Shown: piece by piece, positions 45,026-54,710 of the stretch
How positions within the stretch are numbered: position 1 is the first letter of the stretch
How the letters are laid out: the number at the start of each line of letters is the position of its first letter
From: a bacterium
GTDB lineage: Bacteria > Bacillota > Clostridia > Lachnospirales > Lachnospiraceae
DNA: 64,000 nt
Assembly (NCBI GenBank): GCA_004562765.1
Contig: SFRL01000002.1
Coordinates: 1 to 64,000, forward strand
Direction of reading: 5' to 3'
Program-made: the position numbers and the translations under genes
Notes under the pieces: generated by a model
What the model saw: the letters and a program-made list of their open reading frames with translations, nothing else
Databases searched by the model: none
Told to the model about the DNA's origin: nothing

Positions 45026-45487
45026 ATGAAACTGACAACCTTATGCTATATTGAAAATGACCGCGATGAATATCTCATGCTCCATCGCACAAAAAAAGAA
45101 AATGATCTGAACCACGACAAGTGGATCGGCGTCGGCGGAAAATTTGAAGACAATGAAACCCCGGAAGAATGTCTGCTTCGCGAAGTATATGAAGAAACCG
45201 GCCTGACACTGACCGATTTCCGATTCCGCGGGATCGTCACTTTCCTATCCAACGAATGGGAAGGAGAATATATGCATCTGTTTACTGCCGACAAATACGA
45301 AGGCACCCTGCGCGAGTGCAGTGAAGGCGAACTCGCTTGGGTGCCCAAAAAAGACGTATTAAATTTACATTTATGGGAAGGAGATCTCATTTTCCTGCGG
45401 GAATTGATGGAAAATGATCGCTTTTTCTCCCTGAAGCTGGTCTACGAGGGTGATACACTCGTGGATTCGGAGTTTATCAGATACTGA
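45026..45487 (+). CDS. NUDIX hydrolase, MutT/8-oxo-dGTP diphosphatase type
   Basis: 153 residues from the ATG at 45026, with AAGGAG 12 bases upstream; an ATG four codons earlier touches the site and is unlikely. NUDIX box complete: G38-x5-E44-x7-R52-E53-x2-E56-E57-x-G59-L60. MKLTTLCYIENDRDEYLMLHR fits MutT-like nucleotide-pool sanitation enzymes. Convergent with DegV; the two stop codons overlap by 11 bases. Confidence 0.9.
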   Translation: MKLTTLCYIENDRDEYLMLHRTKKENDLNHDKWIGVGGKFEDNETPEECLLREVYEETGLTLTDFRFRGIVTFLSNEWEGEYMHLFTADKYEGTLRECSEGELAWVPKKDVLNLHLWEGDLIFLRELMENDRFFSLKLVYEGDTLVDSEFIRY

Positions 45488-46325
45488 TAAAGAGTACGCC
45501 CAACGTACCGGGACCGCAATGACTGCTGATCACTCCTCCTGCCCTGGTCTCTAATATCTCCGCAAAAATGCCGAGGCTCTGCAGATACTCCCGCACCGGC
45601 TCTACCACAGTGGGCTTACAACCGGAATGCGTAATAAATACACGGTCAGGCTTCGCATTTTTCAATTCCGACTCCATATCTTTCACATAGGAAAGGACCA
45701 CCGATCTGATATTGCCACGGTATTTTTTTGTGCTATGCATCGCACCGTCTTCCACAACGATCTTCGGATGCAGCTTCAGTGCACCGCCAAGCATTGCTGT
45801 CAGTCCGCCGCAACGGCCACCACGGTGCAGATATACAAGTGTATCTACAACAAAGCTTGCACGCACACGCGGGCGCAGAGCCTCGATCTGTGAAACGATC
45901 TGATCTGCCGTCTTTCCCTCCTTTGCCATGATCGCTGCCTCTATGACGAGCAGTCCGATGCCGGTGGAAAGATTCTGAGAATCGATCACATGAACAAGCG
46001 ATCCTGCCTCCAGTTCCTCCGCCGCCATACGGATCACATTTCCGCATGTGGACATGGATTCGGAAATACAGAAGCAGACACACTCCTGCCCTGCCTCCAC
46101 ATAAGGACGCAGCAATTCCATCACTGTCTCCATAGCAGGTGCAGACGTCTTCGGTGTCGTCTCATGCTCGTCCGACCACTGAAAGATGTCCTCCGGTGTA
46201 ATACTCTTGCCGTCCTCATACTCTTTTTCGCCAAGTAAAATATGAAGCGGTAATATACTCACGTCATATTTTTCGATCAATTCCGCTGACAGATCACATG
46301 TGCTGTCCGCAATAATTTTTACCAT
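45477..46325 (-). CDS. DegV family fatty-acid-binding protein
   Basis: 282 residues from the ATG at 46323-46325 (GGAGAGGGG upstream). MVKIIADSTCDLSAELIEK start, SAPAME, the lipid-binding segment DSQNLSTGIGLLV and YLHRGGRCGG are hallmarks. Presents fatty acids to the FakA kinase in species that have it; fakA is not in the window. Confidence 0.93.
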   Translation of the reverse strand: MVKIIADSTCDLSAELIEKYDVSILPLHILLGEKEYEDGKSITPEDIFQWSDEHETTPKTSAPAMETVMELLRPYVEAGQECVCFCISESMSTCGNVIRMAAEELEAGSLVHVIDSQNLSTGIGLLVIEAAIMAKEGKTADQIVSQIEALRPRVRASFVVDTLVYLHRGGRCGGLTAMLGGALKLHPKIVVEDGAMHSTKKYRGNIRSVVLSYVKDMESELKNAKPDRVFITHSGCKPTVVEPVREYLQSLGIFAEILETRAGGVISSHCGPGTLGVLFISI

Positions 46326-46363
46326 AGGATCCCCTCTCCGTTTCTTATAGTCTAACCTGTATT

Positions 46364-47236
46364 TCAACAATCCATTCCATTTGTTTTCATCAGACATGCT
46401 TCCAGCTGCTCATAATCACGATCCGGGTTTTTCTGTTTTGCGAGAGCTGTGATCTTCTTTGTGAGCAGGCGATAGATCTCCCGGTCATCGCCCACAAGTG
46501 TCTTCAGATGTGCTTCCACAGTCTCCACATCTGCGCGTTCCGCAGGTCCGGTCAAAGCATCAACGGTATCCTTTTCCATAATAGCATCCAAATTCCCCTG
46601 CATCAAGGGGCGAAGCGCCATTCGCGCATGTTCTCTGTCAAACCCACAGTCCACGAGCAGGCTGATCGCCAGTTCTGTCAGCCCGACTATTAAATTGGAA
46701 CCGATCGAAGCAGCCGCATGATACTTCATCTTTGACGCAGCATCTATTCGTTGTATGGTCAATCCGCTTGCCTCCAGCAATTCCTGCAGTTCTTCCATGC
46801 GTTCACCGCTTCCCTCCAGCGTAAACAACGCCTCCGGAAGCATTTCATAAGAATGATACCTGTCTGACACCGCATAAAAGGGATGCAGGCTGGCTGCAGT
46901 AACTCCCCGCTCTTCTGCATCCGCAAATACAGTCGAGTCAAGCAGTCCGCTGCAATGTACCACCAGTTTGTCCTCCAACGATGCTCCGCAGTCACACAAT
47001 TCCTGCCAGATTTCTGCAATCGCTCCATCCGGTGTCGTAATAAAAATCAGATCTGACATCTGTGCCAGCAATTCAACCTGATCGATCACTCTGCTGTCAG
47101 TAAACACGGCAGCCTCCTTCGCCGACTCTGAACTGCGGCTGAAATATCCTTCGATCTGCCAGTCTCCCGCTGATCCTTTTAAATACTTCCCAAGGGAGCA
47201 GCCCACTTTTCCTGCTCCGATAAATCCAATCCTCAT
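46364..47236 (-). CDS. Rossmann-fold protein with DUF2520 domain
   Basis: 290 residues. N-terminal NAD(P)-binding Rossmann domain, MRIGFIGAGKVGCSLGKYL, similar to pyrroline-5-carboxylate/ketopantoate reductases; LVVHCSGLLDSTVF and ASLHPFYAVSD in the middle; C-terminal DUF2520 helical domain with KMKYHAAASIGSNLIVGL. A probable oxidoreductase of unknown substrate. In clostridia the family is often found near pantothenate genes, but none are here. Possibly cotranscribed with DegV, 38 bases downstream. Confidence 0.88.
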   Translation of the reverse strand: MRIGFIGAGKVGCSLGKYLKGSAGDWQIEGYFSRSSESAKEAAVFTDSRVIDQVELLAQMSDLIFITTPDGAIAEIWQELCDCGASLEDKLVVHCSGLLDSTVFADAEERGVTAASLHPFYAVSDRYHSYEMLPEALFTLEGSGERMEELQELLEASGLTIQRIDAASKMKYHAAASIGSNLIVGLTELAISLLVDCGFDREHARMALRPLMQGNLDAIMEKDTVDALTGPAERADVETVEAHLKTLVGDDREIYRLLTKKITALAKQKNPDRDYEQLEACLMKTNGMDC

Positions 47237-47262
47237 AATTACTCTCTTCCCTGTTTTTAAAC

Positions 47263-47862
47263 CTACTGATCCATCCGCGTGCGGATATAGGCTTCCAGCA
47301 CGTCAGTCGTCACCTCAAGCCCCTTTAAGCTGCTGTTGATGCAAAGATCATAAGTACGCGAATCGCCCCACTTATCCTCGCAGAAATTATTGTGATAACG
47401 TTTGCGGTATTCGTCATGGCGTCTCATTTTTTCCAGTGCCTCCTGCTCGCTCAGGTGGTACATTTCCATGATACGCTTACATTTATCCTCCTTGTTTCCA
47501 AGGATAAAAATGGAGATCAGACCCGGATGGTCCTCAAAAATCCCCTCCGCGCAACGCCCGACCACGACAAAGGATTCCCCCTGTGCGGCCTTCTTTTTCA
47601 GATAATCAAACTGCATATAGGCAATATTGACCTCTGCGGAGCTGTGATGCCCCTTCACACTTCTGGAAAGGAACAGCTTGTGCGGCTTTTCATCGTACTT
47701 GCGCAATGTATCCGGATCAACCCCTTTTTCCAGGGCGATCTCATCTAAAATATTATGATCATAAAATTTCAATCCGAGTCTTCTGGACAGCTCCTCTGCG
47801 ATCGCATGACCACCGCTGCCAAATTCCCGTCCAATCGTAATGATGAACTGTGAATCATTCAT
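47263..47862 (-). CDS. Cytidylate kinase-like protein
   Basis: 199 residues. P-loop region GREFGSGGHAIAEELSRRLG at 11-30 and DHNILDEIA define the cytidylate kinase-like (AAA_26) family, which lacks the CMP-binding insert of true Cmk. LISIFILGNKEDKCKRIME in the LID region. Substrate unknown. Lies 17 bases after the transporter gene. Confidence 0.88.
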   Translation of the reverse strand: MNDSQFIITIGREFGSGGHAIAEELSRRLGLKFYDHNILDEIALEKGVDPDTLRKYDEKPHKLFLSRSVKGHHSSAEVNIAYMQFDYLKKKAAQGESFVVVGRCAEGIFEDHPGLISIFILGNKEDKCKRIMEMYHLSEQEALEKMRRHDEYRKRYHNNFCEDKWGDSRTYDLCINSSLKGLEVTTDVLEAYIRTRMDQ

Positions 47863-47879
47863 AATCTGTCAGCCCCCTT

Positions 47880-49235
47880 TTAAAAATATCTCAGATAAAT
47901 GCACACCATGGAGATCGCAACGACCATGACCGTCGCAGGTGCACAGTATTTGCAGTATTTGCCCCATCCGATCGGATAACCCTCCCGGGAAGCAACGGAA
48001 ATACCTACAACATTTGCAGAGGCACCGATCGGTGTCGCACTTCCTCCAATATCTGTTCCCATGGAAAGCGTCCATGCCAACGTCGGCAGAGGCACTCCCT
48101 GAAGCTGGGACAACGTCTGCACTACCGGAATCATTGTCGCTGCAAACGGAATATTATCCACGAAAGCACTTGCAAATGCAGAGACCCAGAGAATGACTGC
48201 CACCATAAGTTTCGCGTTCGAACCGCAGATCGCACTGATCCCATCTGCGATCAGCACCAGCACACCGGTCTGTTCCAGTCCGCCTACAACGATAAACAGA
48301 CCGATGAAAAACAGCAAGGTCTTATAGTCCACCTTTTTCATCAGATCCGGTATCTCCGCATGATGTACGATCAGCGTCAGGATCGCAACAAGCACCCCGA
48401 TAAATGCCACGGTCAGCCCCGTCGATGCATGTGTGATCAGAAGTACGACCGCCACTGCAAAAATTGCAATGCTCAGTCCGAACATCTTTCGGTCCGTGAT
48501 CGCTTCCTTCGGATCCGGATAATGCACCGACTCTGTATGCTCACCTGTTTTCACTGTAAACTGCTTGTGGAAGCAGATATAAAAATAGATGACAACCGCG
48601 ATCAGTGAAATCCCCGCGATCAATCCGGTATTGGTAAGAAAGTCGGAGAATGCATAGTGCAGGGATGTACCGATGATAATGTTCGGCGGATCACCGCACA
48701 TCGTTGCCGATCCACCCAGATTCGCACAGAACACTTCTGAGAGGATCATCGGGATCGGATTGCACTTCAACAACTGACAAAGCTCCACCGTCACAGCCGC
48801 CAAAAACAGAATAACGGTAATACTGTCAATAAACATGGACAAAAAGGCTGACATCAGCATAAATACGACAAAAATGCGCACCGGTTTATAATTGACGAGT
48901 TTGGCAAGCTTCAGGCACAGCCAGCGGAAAAATCCGGCTTTTCCCATACCCTCAACCATGATCATCATGCCGGCGATAAAAATGATCGTTGACCAGTTGA
49001 TACCACCGGAGGACTCTCCTGCCTCAGCCGTCGCGTGCCAGAAATCAGGAGTAAAAATACTGTGAAAATTTAATGTATTAAATATTGCCTGCGGGCTTCG
49101 CATACAAACACCAAACACGAAAACTAACATACATGCACCACAGACAAGCGTCACATAATGACGCTCAAACTTTTCAGTGACGATGAAAAAGAACATCACT
49201 AAAAAAATTGCAAGCGCTAAAATTTTTGCAACCAT
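47880..49235 (-). CDS. Ion transporter, ArsB/NhaD (SLC13-related) superfamily
   Basis: 451 residues with about 11-12 membrane helices. GSATMCGDPPNIIIGTSL and the C-terminal DIGGSATPIGASANVVG are the two hairpin signatures of the ArsB/NhaD and SLC13 superfamily. The substrate could be sodium/proton, arsenite or a dicarboxylate; neighbours do not decide. AGAGAGG precedes the ATG. First gene of a unit that continues to the cytidylate kinase-like gene. Confidence 0.88.
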   Translation of the reverse strand: MVAKILALAIFLVMFFFIVTEKFERHYVTLVCGACMLVFVFGVCMRSPQAIFNTLNFHSIFTPDFWHATAEAGESSGGINWSTIIFIAGMMIMVEGMGKAGFFRWLCLKLAKLVNYKPVRIFVVFMLMSAFLSMFIDSITVILFLAAVTVELCQLLKCNPIPMILSEVFCANLGGSATMCGDPPNIIIGTSLHYAFSDFLTNTGLIAGISLIAVVIYFYICFHKQFTVKTGEHTESVHYPDPKEAITDRKMFGLSIAIFAVAVVLLITHASTGLTVAFIGVLVAILTLIVHHAEIPDLMKKVDYKTLLFFIGLFIVVGGLEQTGVLVLIADGISAICGSNAKLMVAVILWVSAFASAFVDNIPFAATMIPVVQTLSQLQGVPLPTLAWTLSMGTDIGGSATPIGASANVVGISVASREGYPIGWGKYCKYCAPATVMVVAISMVCIYLRYF

Positions 49236-49309
49236 AAATAAACCTCTCTTTTTTCATTTTACCTGTCGTGACAAATCCGGTCACGATCCATATCCACTGC
49301 TCATAATAT

Positions 49310-49741
49310 TTAAAATGAAAAAGAGATGTTATCTTTCTGACCGTCCGCCTTCAGAATAAACGCCAAAATGCATAACAAACCATGTGTCGGGCAGCTGCTT
49401 CCATGATACACCCGTGCAGCCACATATGCGAACAGGGCTGCCAGTCCTGCCAGCAAAGCGTCAATGACAAACAAGCGCAGAGCATCCCTGCGGACAAACA
49501 AAGTTTTTTTATCATGCATACTGACATGCGAAGCCGCATCGTCATCAGCCAGCCACTGGCCTTCGTCCAGCATACTGGGACGCTCGGTATGTACCTTCGG
49601 TATCTGCAAAACGGTCTGAGAAGAAGCAGCGTCGAACAGATCACAAAATCCCTTTTGTGTCTGCGCCTGACACCCGGAAACGATTATTATGCAAATGCAT
49701 ACAAACAAGATGATCTTTTTAACGACCATGATCTTTTTCAT
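49310..49741 (-). CDS. Small membrane lipoprotein of unknown function
   Basis: 143 residues from the ATG at 49739-49741 (GGAGGAG upstream). Lipoprotein signal ending IIVSGC (lipidated C24), a polar middle, and a membrane helix near 105-122 (LFVIDALLAGLAALFAYVAA). The tail carries Cys and Lys. No family recognised. Precedes the transporter gene by 74 bases on the same strand. Confidence 0.6.
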   Translation of the reverse strand: MKKIMVVKKIILFVCICIIIVSGCQAQTQKGFCDLFDAASSQTVLQIPKVHTERPSMLDEGQWLADDDAASHVSMHDKKTLFVRRDALRLFVIDALLAGLAALFAYVAARVYHGSSCPTHGLLCILAFILKADGQKDNISFSF

Positions 49742-49831
49742 CGCTGCTCTCCTCCTTCCGTAATATTCTATGTAACTTTTCTGAATAGTTATAGCCTTTT
49801 TCATTTTGAAAGTCAAGAAAAAAATGAAAAA

Positions 49832-49863
49832 AGCACCTGCCGCCGTTTCCGGAAGCAGGTGCT
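49832..49863 (-). terminator. Terminator of glgP
   Basis: 9-bp stem AGCACCTGC/GCAGGTGCT with a 14-base loop and six T on the minus strand, 24 bases past the glgP stop. Confidence 0.85.
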
Positions 49864-49887
49864 CAGGGAGGTTCTTGTTATTTCATT

Positions 49888-52146
49888 TTAGTTCAATTTC
49901 CAGATATCGTTGTTGTACTGCTCGATGGTACGATCAGAAGAGAAGAAGCCTGCCTGGCTGATGTTCTTTAACATCATCTTTGCCCAGCCCTTGCGGTCTT
50001 CATAAGCTGCGAAGATCTTGTCTTTGGTCTCAACATAATCCTGATAATCAGGGAAGGTCATGAACCAGTCTTTATTCAGAAGCTCCTTGTACAGACGCTC
50101 CAGGTTTTCCTTCTGACCGATCTTCAGTAACTCATCGCTCACGATGAAGTCTACGCACTTCTTTAAGTCTGCATCCTTTTCATAGTAATCCTTGGATACA
50201 TAATCGCCGCGCTTATAACGCTCAATGACAGTCTCGCTGGACTCGCCGAAGATAAAGATGTTGTCCTTTCCTACCAGCTCGGCAATCTCTACGTTTGCAC
50301 CGTCCATCGTTCCGATGGTCACTGCACCGTTTAACATGAACTTCATGTTACTGGTACCGGATGCCTCTTTGGAAGCCAGAGAGATCTGCTCGTCGATATC
50401 ACATGCCGGAATCAGCTTCTCAGCCAGTGTCACGTTGTAGTTCTCAACCATGACAACCTGCAGATAAGGACTTACCTCAGGATCATTTGCGATCAGTTCC
50501 TGTAAGCATAAGATCAGATGAATGATATCCTTTGCGATCACATATGCGGGAGCAGCCTTTGCACCGAAGATCACGGTGATCGGACGCTTGGGCAGCTTGC
50601 CTGCCTTGATCTCGAAATATTTGTGGATCACATACAGCGCATTCAGCTGCTGTCTCTTGTACTCATGCAGACGCTTGATCTGGATATCAAAGATCGCATT
50701 CTCAGCCAGTTCGATATTCTGTGTACGCTTCATGTAGTCTCTGAGGATTGCTTTTCTCGCCTCCTTGACAGAGAGCAGCTTCTCCAAAACAGCATCGTCG
50801 TTCAGGAACTTCTCCAGCTTGGTCAGTTCCATTGCATCCTTCTTGAATCCCGGTCCGATCAGCTCCTCGATGAGCGCGGTCAGTTCCGGATTGCTGTATA
50901 ACAGCCAGCGGCGGAAGGTGATACCGTTTGTCTTATTGTTGAACTTCTCCGGATATAACTCGTAGAATTTGTGTAACTCTGTATTCTTCAGGATCTCTGT
51001 ATGCAGGGCAGCCACACCGTTGACACTGATACCATAGTGGATATCAATATGTGCCATGCAGACGCAGTTGTCTTTGTTGATGATCGCCACGTCGGGATCG
51101 TTGCACTTCTTGTTGACACGTGCATCCAGTTCACGGATGATGGGCATGAGCTGCGGAACTGCCTTCTTCATGAAGGAGATCGGCCATTTCTCAAGTGCCT
51201 CTGCAAGGATCGTGTGGTTCGTGTATGCACAGGTCTTGGAAACAACGTTGATCGCCTCATCCATGGTCATACCACGCTCCTGAAGCAGACGGATCAGCTC
51301 CGGGATCACCATGGTCGGATGGGTATCATTGATCTGGATCACTGCATAATCATACAGATCATACAGATCAGAGCCCTTTGCCTCTGCTTCATCCAGGATC
51401 AGGCGCGCTGCGTTGCTGACCATGAAGTACTGCTGGTAAACGCGAAGCAGGCGTCCTGCATCATCGCTGTCATCGGGATATAAGAACAGTGTCAGGTTCT
51501 TTGCGATATCCTCTTTATTAAAACCGATGTTATCATTGCCGACGATGGACTCATCAACAGTCTCTACGTCAAACAGATGAAGTTTTGTGGTACGATTCTC
51601 GTATCCGACTACATCAATGTCATACATGCGGGACTTTAATGTAAATCCGCCAAACTCGATATCGTAGGTCTTGTCAGTGGGACGAAGCCAGCTGTTCTCG
51701 GTCATCCAGGGGTTCGGTGTCTCACTCTGTAAGTGATTCTTGAATACCTGCTTGAATAATCCATAGTGATAGTTTAATCCAACACCATCGCCGTTTAATC
51801 CTAAGGTTGCGATGGAATCAAGGAAGCATGCTGCCAGACGTCCCAGACCGCCGTTTCCGAGGGAAGGCTCTGCCTCGATCTCCTCAATCTCTGCTAAGGA
51901 CTTTCCGCATTTCTCCAATTCAGTCTTTACCTCGTCATACAGTCCGAGGTTGATCAGGTTGTTGGATAACAGCTTTCCAATCAAAAACTCTGCGGAAATG
52001 TAGTAGAGCTTTTTCTTTCCTTCGTTGCTCTCCTTATCCTTTGCAGCCTCTTTCACATACTCCAATAATGCGATATAGATCTCCTCGTTTGTGCACTGAT
52101 CCATAAAGCGTCCAAATCTCTTTTTTACATATTCATTAACAGTCAT
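49888..52146 (-). CDS. glgP: Glycogen/maltodextrin phosphorylase
   Basis: 752 residues from the ATG at 52144-52146 (AAGGAGAAGAACG); the frame extends 14 codons upstream without a site. PLP enzyme that releases glucose-1-phosphate from alpha-1,4-glucans. ASLGNGGLGRLAACFLDS-like segment EPSLGNGGLGRLAAC near 90, and the PLP-lysine region SKEASGTSNMKFMLNGAVT. Shorter than the 800-plus residues of animal enzymes, normal for bacterial ones. Divergent from an AraC regulator, which may control it. Confidence 0.96.
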   Translation of the reverse strand: MTVNEYVKKRFGRFMDQCTNEEIYIALLEYVKEAAKDKESNEGKKKLYYISAEFLIGKLLSNNLINLGLYDEVKTELEKCGKSLAEIEEIEAEPSLGNGGLGRLAACFLDSIATLGLNGDGVGLNYHYGLFKQVFKNHLQSETPNPWMTENSWLRPTDKTYDIEFGGFTLKSRMYDIDVVGYENRTTKLHLFDVETVDESIVGNDNIGFNKEDIAKNLTLFLYPDDSDDAGRLLRVYQQYFMVSNAARLILDEAEAKGSDLYDLYDYAVIQINDTHPTMVIPELIRLLQERGMTMDEAINVVSKTCAYTNHTILAEALEKWPISFMKKAVPQLMPIIRELDARVNKKCNDPDVAIINKDNCVCMAHIDIHYGISVNGVAALHTEILKNTELHKFYELYPEKFNNKTNGITFRRWLLYSNPELTALIEELIGPGFKKDAMELTKLEKFLNDDAVLEKLLSVKEARKAILRDYMKRTQNIELAENAIFDIQIKRLHEYKRQQLNALYVIHKYFEIKAGKLPKRPITVIFGAKAAPAYVIAKDIIHLILCLQELIANDPEVSPYLQVVMVENYNVTLAEKLIPACDIDEQISLASKEASGTSNMKFMLNGAVTIGTMDGANVEIAELVGKDNIFIFGESSETVIERYKRGDYVSKDYYEKDADLKKCVDFIVSDELLKIGQKENLERLYKELLNKDWFMTFPDYQDYVETKDKIFAAYEDRKGWAKMMLKNISQAGFFSSDRTIEQYNNDIWKLN

Positions 52147-52274
52147 CGTTCTTCTCCTTTTAAATTTGATGGGGTCTCTCTGTTTCAACTGTAGTCATTA
52201 TATACGTTTGATCCATAAAAATGCTTGCAGTATTCTGCCAAGATATAGTACAATCCTATCAAGGAGGACACTTT

Positions 52275-53150
52275 ATGAACATTCCTGAATACGAATCCTA
52301 TCATGAAAAGAAATCACATTTTGATGCAGCCTTTCCATACAACACCTATTTATGCTCGATCCCTGTGGATTTTATGCAGGTTCCGCTGCACTGGCATGAC
52401 GAGGTGGAATTTATCTATATAAAAAAGGGCTGCGGCAGTATCGCCGTGGATTTTACGACCTATGAGGTACAAGCAGAGGACATCGCACTCATTTTGCCGG
52501 GGCAGCTCCACGCCATCAGCGGTCTGCCGGATCAGGTGATGGAATATGAAAATATTATTTTTCACCCGGAGCTGTTGGAAGCTTCCGGTGCGGATGCCAG
52601 CTTTCACGCTTTCCTGCAGCCGCTCTTTGCCATGCAGCTTGCCTGTCCGTCGATCCTCACAAAAAAAGACAGTGCCTATGCAACTGTACGCAACTGTCTG
52701 GATAAAAACGACAATATCTGTATGAGCTTTCCGGCAGGCTATCCGCTTGCCATCAAAGGCAATCTGTTTGCCCTGTTTTTTGCGCTCTACACAAGTTATG
52801 GCGATAAGAAGCGCAATCCCTCCGCAGGAAAGAACATCGAGAAATTAAAATCCGTCATCAAATATGTGGAGCTGAACTATGCCTCTCCTATGACGATTGC
52901 TGAAATGGCGGATCTGGCAGGTTTTTCGGAATCCCATTTTATGAAATTCTTCAAAAATACGATGGGTGTCCCCTTTACCTCCTATTTGAATTCCTATCGG
53001 CTCACGATGGCGGGTCGCCTGCTCTTGCAGTCTGATGATACGATCCTCTCCATCGCCACGGAAGTCGGCTTTGACAATCTTTCTTATTTTAACCGCGCCT
53101 TTAAAAAACAGTACGGCATGACACCGAGCGCCTACCGCACAGAGGGCTGA
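52275..53150 (+). CDS. AraC family transcriptional regulator
   Basis: 291 residues from the ATG at 52275 (AAGGAGGACACTTT). N-terminal cupin sensor domain (about 20-110, PLHWHDEVEFIYIKKGCG, LILPGQLHAISG) and two C-terminal HTH motifs: MTIAEMADLAGFSESHFMK and ILSIATEVGFDNLSYFNRAF. Regulators of this layout usually respond to a sugar. Divergent from glgP, so glycogen or maltodextrin breakdown is the likely target; inference only. Confidence 0.93.
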   Translation: MNIPEYESYHEKKSHFDAAFPYNTYLCSIPVDFMQVPLHWHDEVEFIYIKKGCGSIAVDFTTYEVQAEDIALILPGQLHAISGLPDQVMEYENIIFHPELLEASGADASFHAFLQPLFAMQLACPSILTKKDSAYATVRNCLDKNDNICMSFPAGYPLAIKGNLFALFFALYTSYGDKKRNPSAGKNIEKLKSVIKYVELNYASPMTIAEMADLAGFSESHFMKFFKNTMGVPFTSYLNSYRLTMAGRLLLQSDDTILSIATEVGFDNLSYFNRAFKKQYGMTPSAYRTEG

Positions 53151-53184
53151 TGGGCAATGTTACCGGTTTGTGTAGCAAACCTAA

Positions 53185-53202
53185 ACAGATACCGGTATCT
53201 GT
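53185..53202. repeat. 18-bp perfect palindrome
   Basis: ACAGATACCGGTATCTGT, 34 bases past the AraC-family stop. Followed by CAGTTTTCC, so it could act as a weak terminator, or as a dimeric operator for the secreted protein gene. The nearby sequences TGTGTAGCAAACC (53169) and TGTATAGCAACAT (53230) form an imperfect direct repeat on either side. Confidence 0.7.
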
Positions 53203-53320
53203 CAGTTTTCCTATACAGCCACTTCATTTTGTATAGCAACATTTCCACCGTGAAGTGCTATGATTGCCTCAGATAAAAAAGAACTGCATGCACAGTTCAA
53301 AATCATGGAGGTAATCAAAA

Positions 53321-53995
53321 ATGAAAAATTACAAGAAGATCTTATGTGGCGCACTCGCCGCAGCAATGGTACTGACAACCGCAGCCATTCCCGCTTCCGC
53401 AGCCGCAAAGCCTGCCCTGAATAAGACGAAGCTCACCATGACAGTTGGTGACACCGCTACATTAAAAGTCAAAAATGCAGCGAAAAAAGAAAAGATCACA
53501 TGGGCAAGCAAGAAAAAAACAGTTGCTGCTGTTTCCTCCAAAGGAAAAGTAACTGCAAAGAAAGCCGGCAAGACCGTTGTCAGCGCAACCTTGAAAAAAG
53601 CCGGCAAAACCCTGAAATGCAACGTTACAGTAAAGGCTGCTGAGACTCCCGCGCCTCAGACACAGGATATCACCGCTCTGCTTGCGGGAAAGAGTTACAA
53701 AGGCACCGCCGAAGCAATGGGTACTCAGATGGATGCACTCAAATTAACCTTTGGCACAGACGGAACTGTAACCGGCGAGATGCTGGATACCGAAACTCTG
53801 GCAATGAAGCAGATCGGCGGAACCTATACCGCTACTCTTGAGGGTAAGACCGTTACCGTTACGGTTACAGCTCCCGACGGCACAGTTGTCACCGAGACCC
53901 TGACTGTTGTAAAAGATGATTACAGCGAATTATCCGCCACAAAAAATGTAATGGGTATGGATATTCCTGTCACTGTTGTAGAAGTAACCGAATAG
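53321..53995 (+). CDS. Secreted protein with bacterial Ig-like (BIG2) domain
   Basis: 224 residues. Signal peptide MKNYKKILCGALAAAMVL ending PASAAA near residue 29. Residues 30-108 are one Ig-like BIG2 domain (LNKTKLTMTVGDTATLKVK, ITWASKKKTVAAVSSKGKVT), followed by a short Thr/Pro linker and a beta-rich domain (about 118-224) that resembles lipocalin-like beta strands; not named by me. No LPxTG or membrane anchor, so free or wall-associated. ATGGAGG site upstream. An extended -10 (TGCTATGAT, 53256-53264) is a candidate promoter. Confidence 0.8.
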   Translation: MKNYKKILCGALAAAMVLTTAAIPASAAAKPALNKTKLTMTVGDTATLKVKNAAKKEKITWASKKKTVAAVSSKGKVTAKKAGKTVVSATLKKAGKTLKCNVTVKAAETPAPQTQDITALLAGKSYKGTAEAMGTQMDALKLTFGTDGTVTGEMLDTETLAMKQIGGTYTATLEGKTVTVTVTAPDGTVVTETLTVVKDDYSELSATKNVMGMDIPVTVVEVTE

Positions 53996-54009
53996 TTCGT
54001 TTTCACCCG

Positions 54010-54044
54010 AAAAGGAGATACATGCGGTGCGTGTATCTCCTTTT
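54010..54044. terminator. Bidirectional terminator between the Ig-like and phosphoesterase genes
   Basis: 13-bp stem AAAAGGAGATACA/TGTATCTCCTTTT with T-runs on both strands between two convergent genes. Confidence 0.9.
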
Positions 54045-54055
54045 TATCATTTCTA

Positions 54056-54541
54056 TCATTGCGTCTTTTTTATTTCGATTCCAGTAATCTTTCCGTCATC
54101 CAGCATAGCAACCGCATAGGTACTTCCGGTCGGTGAATAGTATCCGGTAAAGCTGCCGGGATTGACATAAGTAATGCCATCCGTCTCGTGTACCTCTGCC
54201 CGATGCGTATGCCCATAGCATACCAACTGCGCTCCTTGATTTTTCGCCTCGTTTTCCAGCACAGAAAATCCTTGTTTTACTGCGTATTTATGACCGTGAG
54301 CAGCAAAGATCTCCACACCTTCCAATGAAAAGCGCGCGGTCGGCTTTAAGGGCATAAAATCATTATTTCCCTTTAAATAAATGGATGCCGTCATTGGCGG
54401 AAGTAACCTTTCGTATTCTGTTTTTGAACGTTCCCCATCTCCCAGATGCAAGAAAAGGTCGATGGGAGCTTCGCGCTCGATCACATCCCGAAGCTGATGC
54501 ATAAAACCGTGATTATCTGAAATGATAAGAATTTTCTTCAT
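54056..54541 (-). CDS. Metallophosphoesterase, YfcE/MJ0936 type
   Basis: 161 residues. Metal ligands in order: SDNHG (D9, H11), LGDGE (D38 region), GNND, AAHGH and YGHTH. Short single-domain phosphodiesterase; natural substrate unknown. Monocistronic. Confidence 0.92.
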   Translation of the reverse strand: MKKILIISDNHGFMHQLRDVIEREAPIDLFLHLGDGERSKTEYERLLPPMTASIYLKGNNDFMPLKPTARFSLEGVEIFAAHGHKYAVKQGFSVLENEAKNQGAQLVCYGHTHRAEVHETDGITYVNPGSFTGYYSPTGSTYAVAMLDDGKITGIEIKKTQ

Positions 54542-54650
54542 AGTGGTCCTTTATCATATGAATATACTAATTTTATGGTTTTTCTCATCATATAATAAAA
54601 TACTCGTTTGCACAACCACAAAATTTCAACTAGTAAAAGTGAATTTTTTC

Positions 54651-54679
54651 TTGCAACGGCACGAAATGTGTGTTATACT
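54651..54679 (+). promoter_or_regulatory. Promoter of tRNA-Leu
   Basis: TTGCAA (54651-54656), 17-base spacer, TATACT (54674-54679), 31 bases before the mature tRNA. Confidence 0.7.
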
Positions 54680-54710
54680 TTTATTCGTTGTAGCGAGGAA
54701 TTGCATATTA

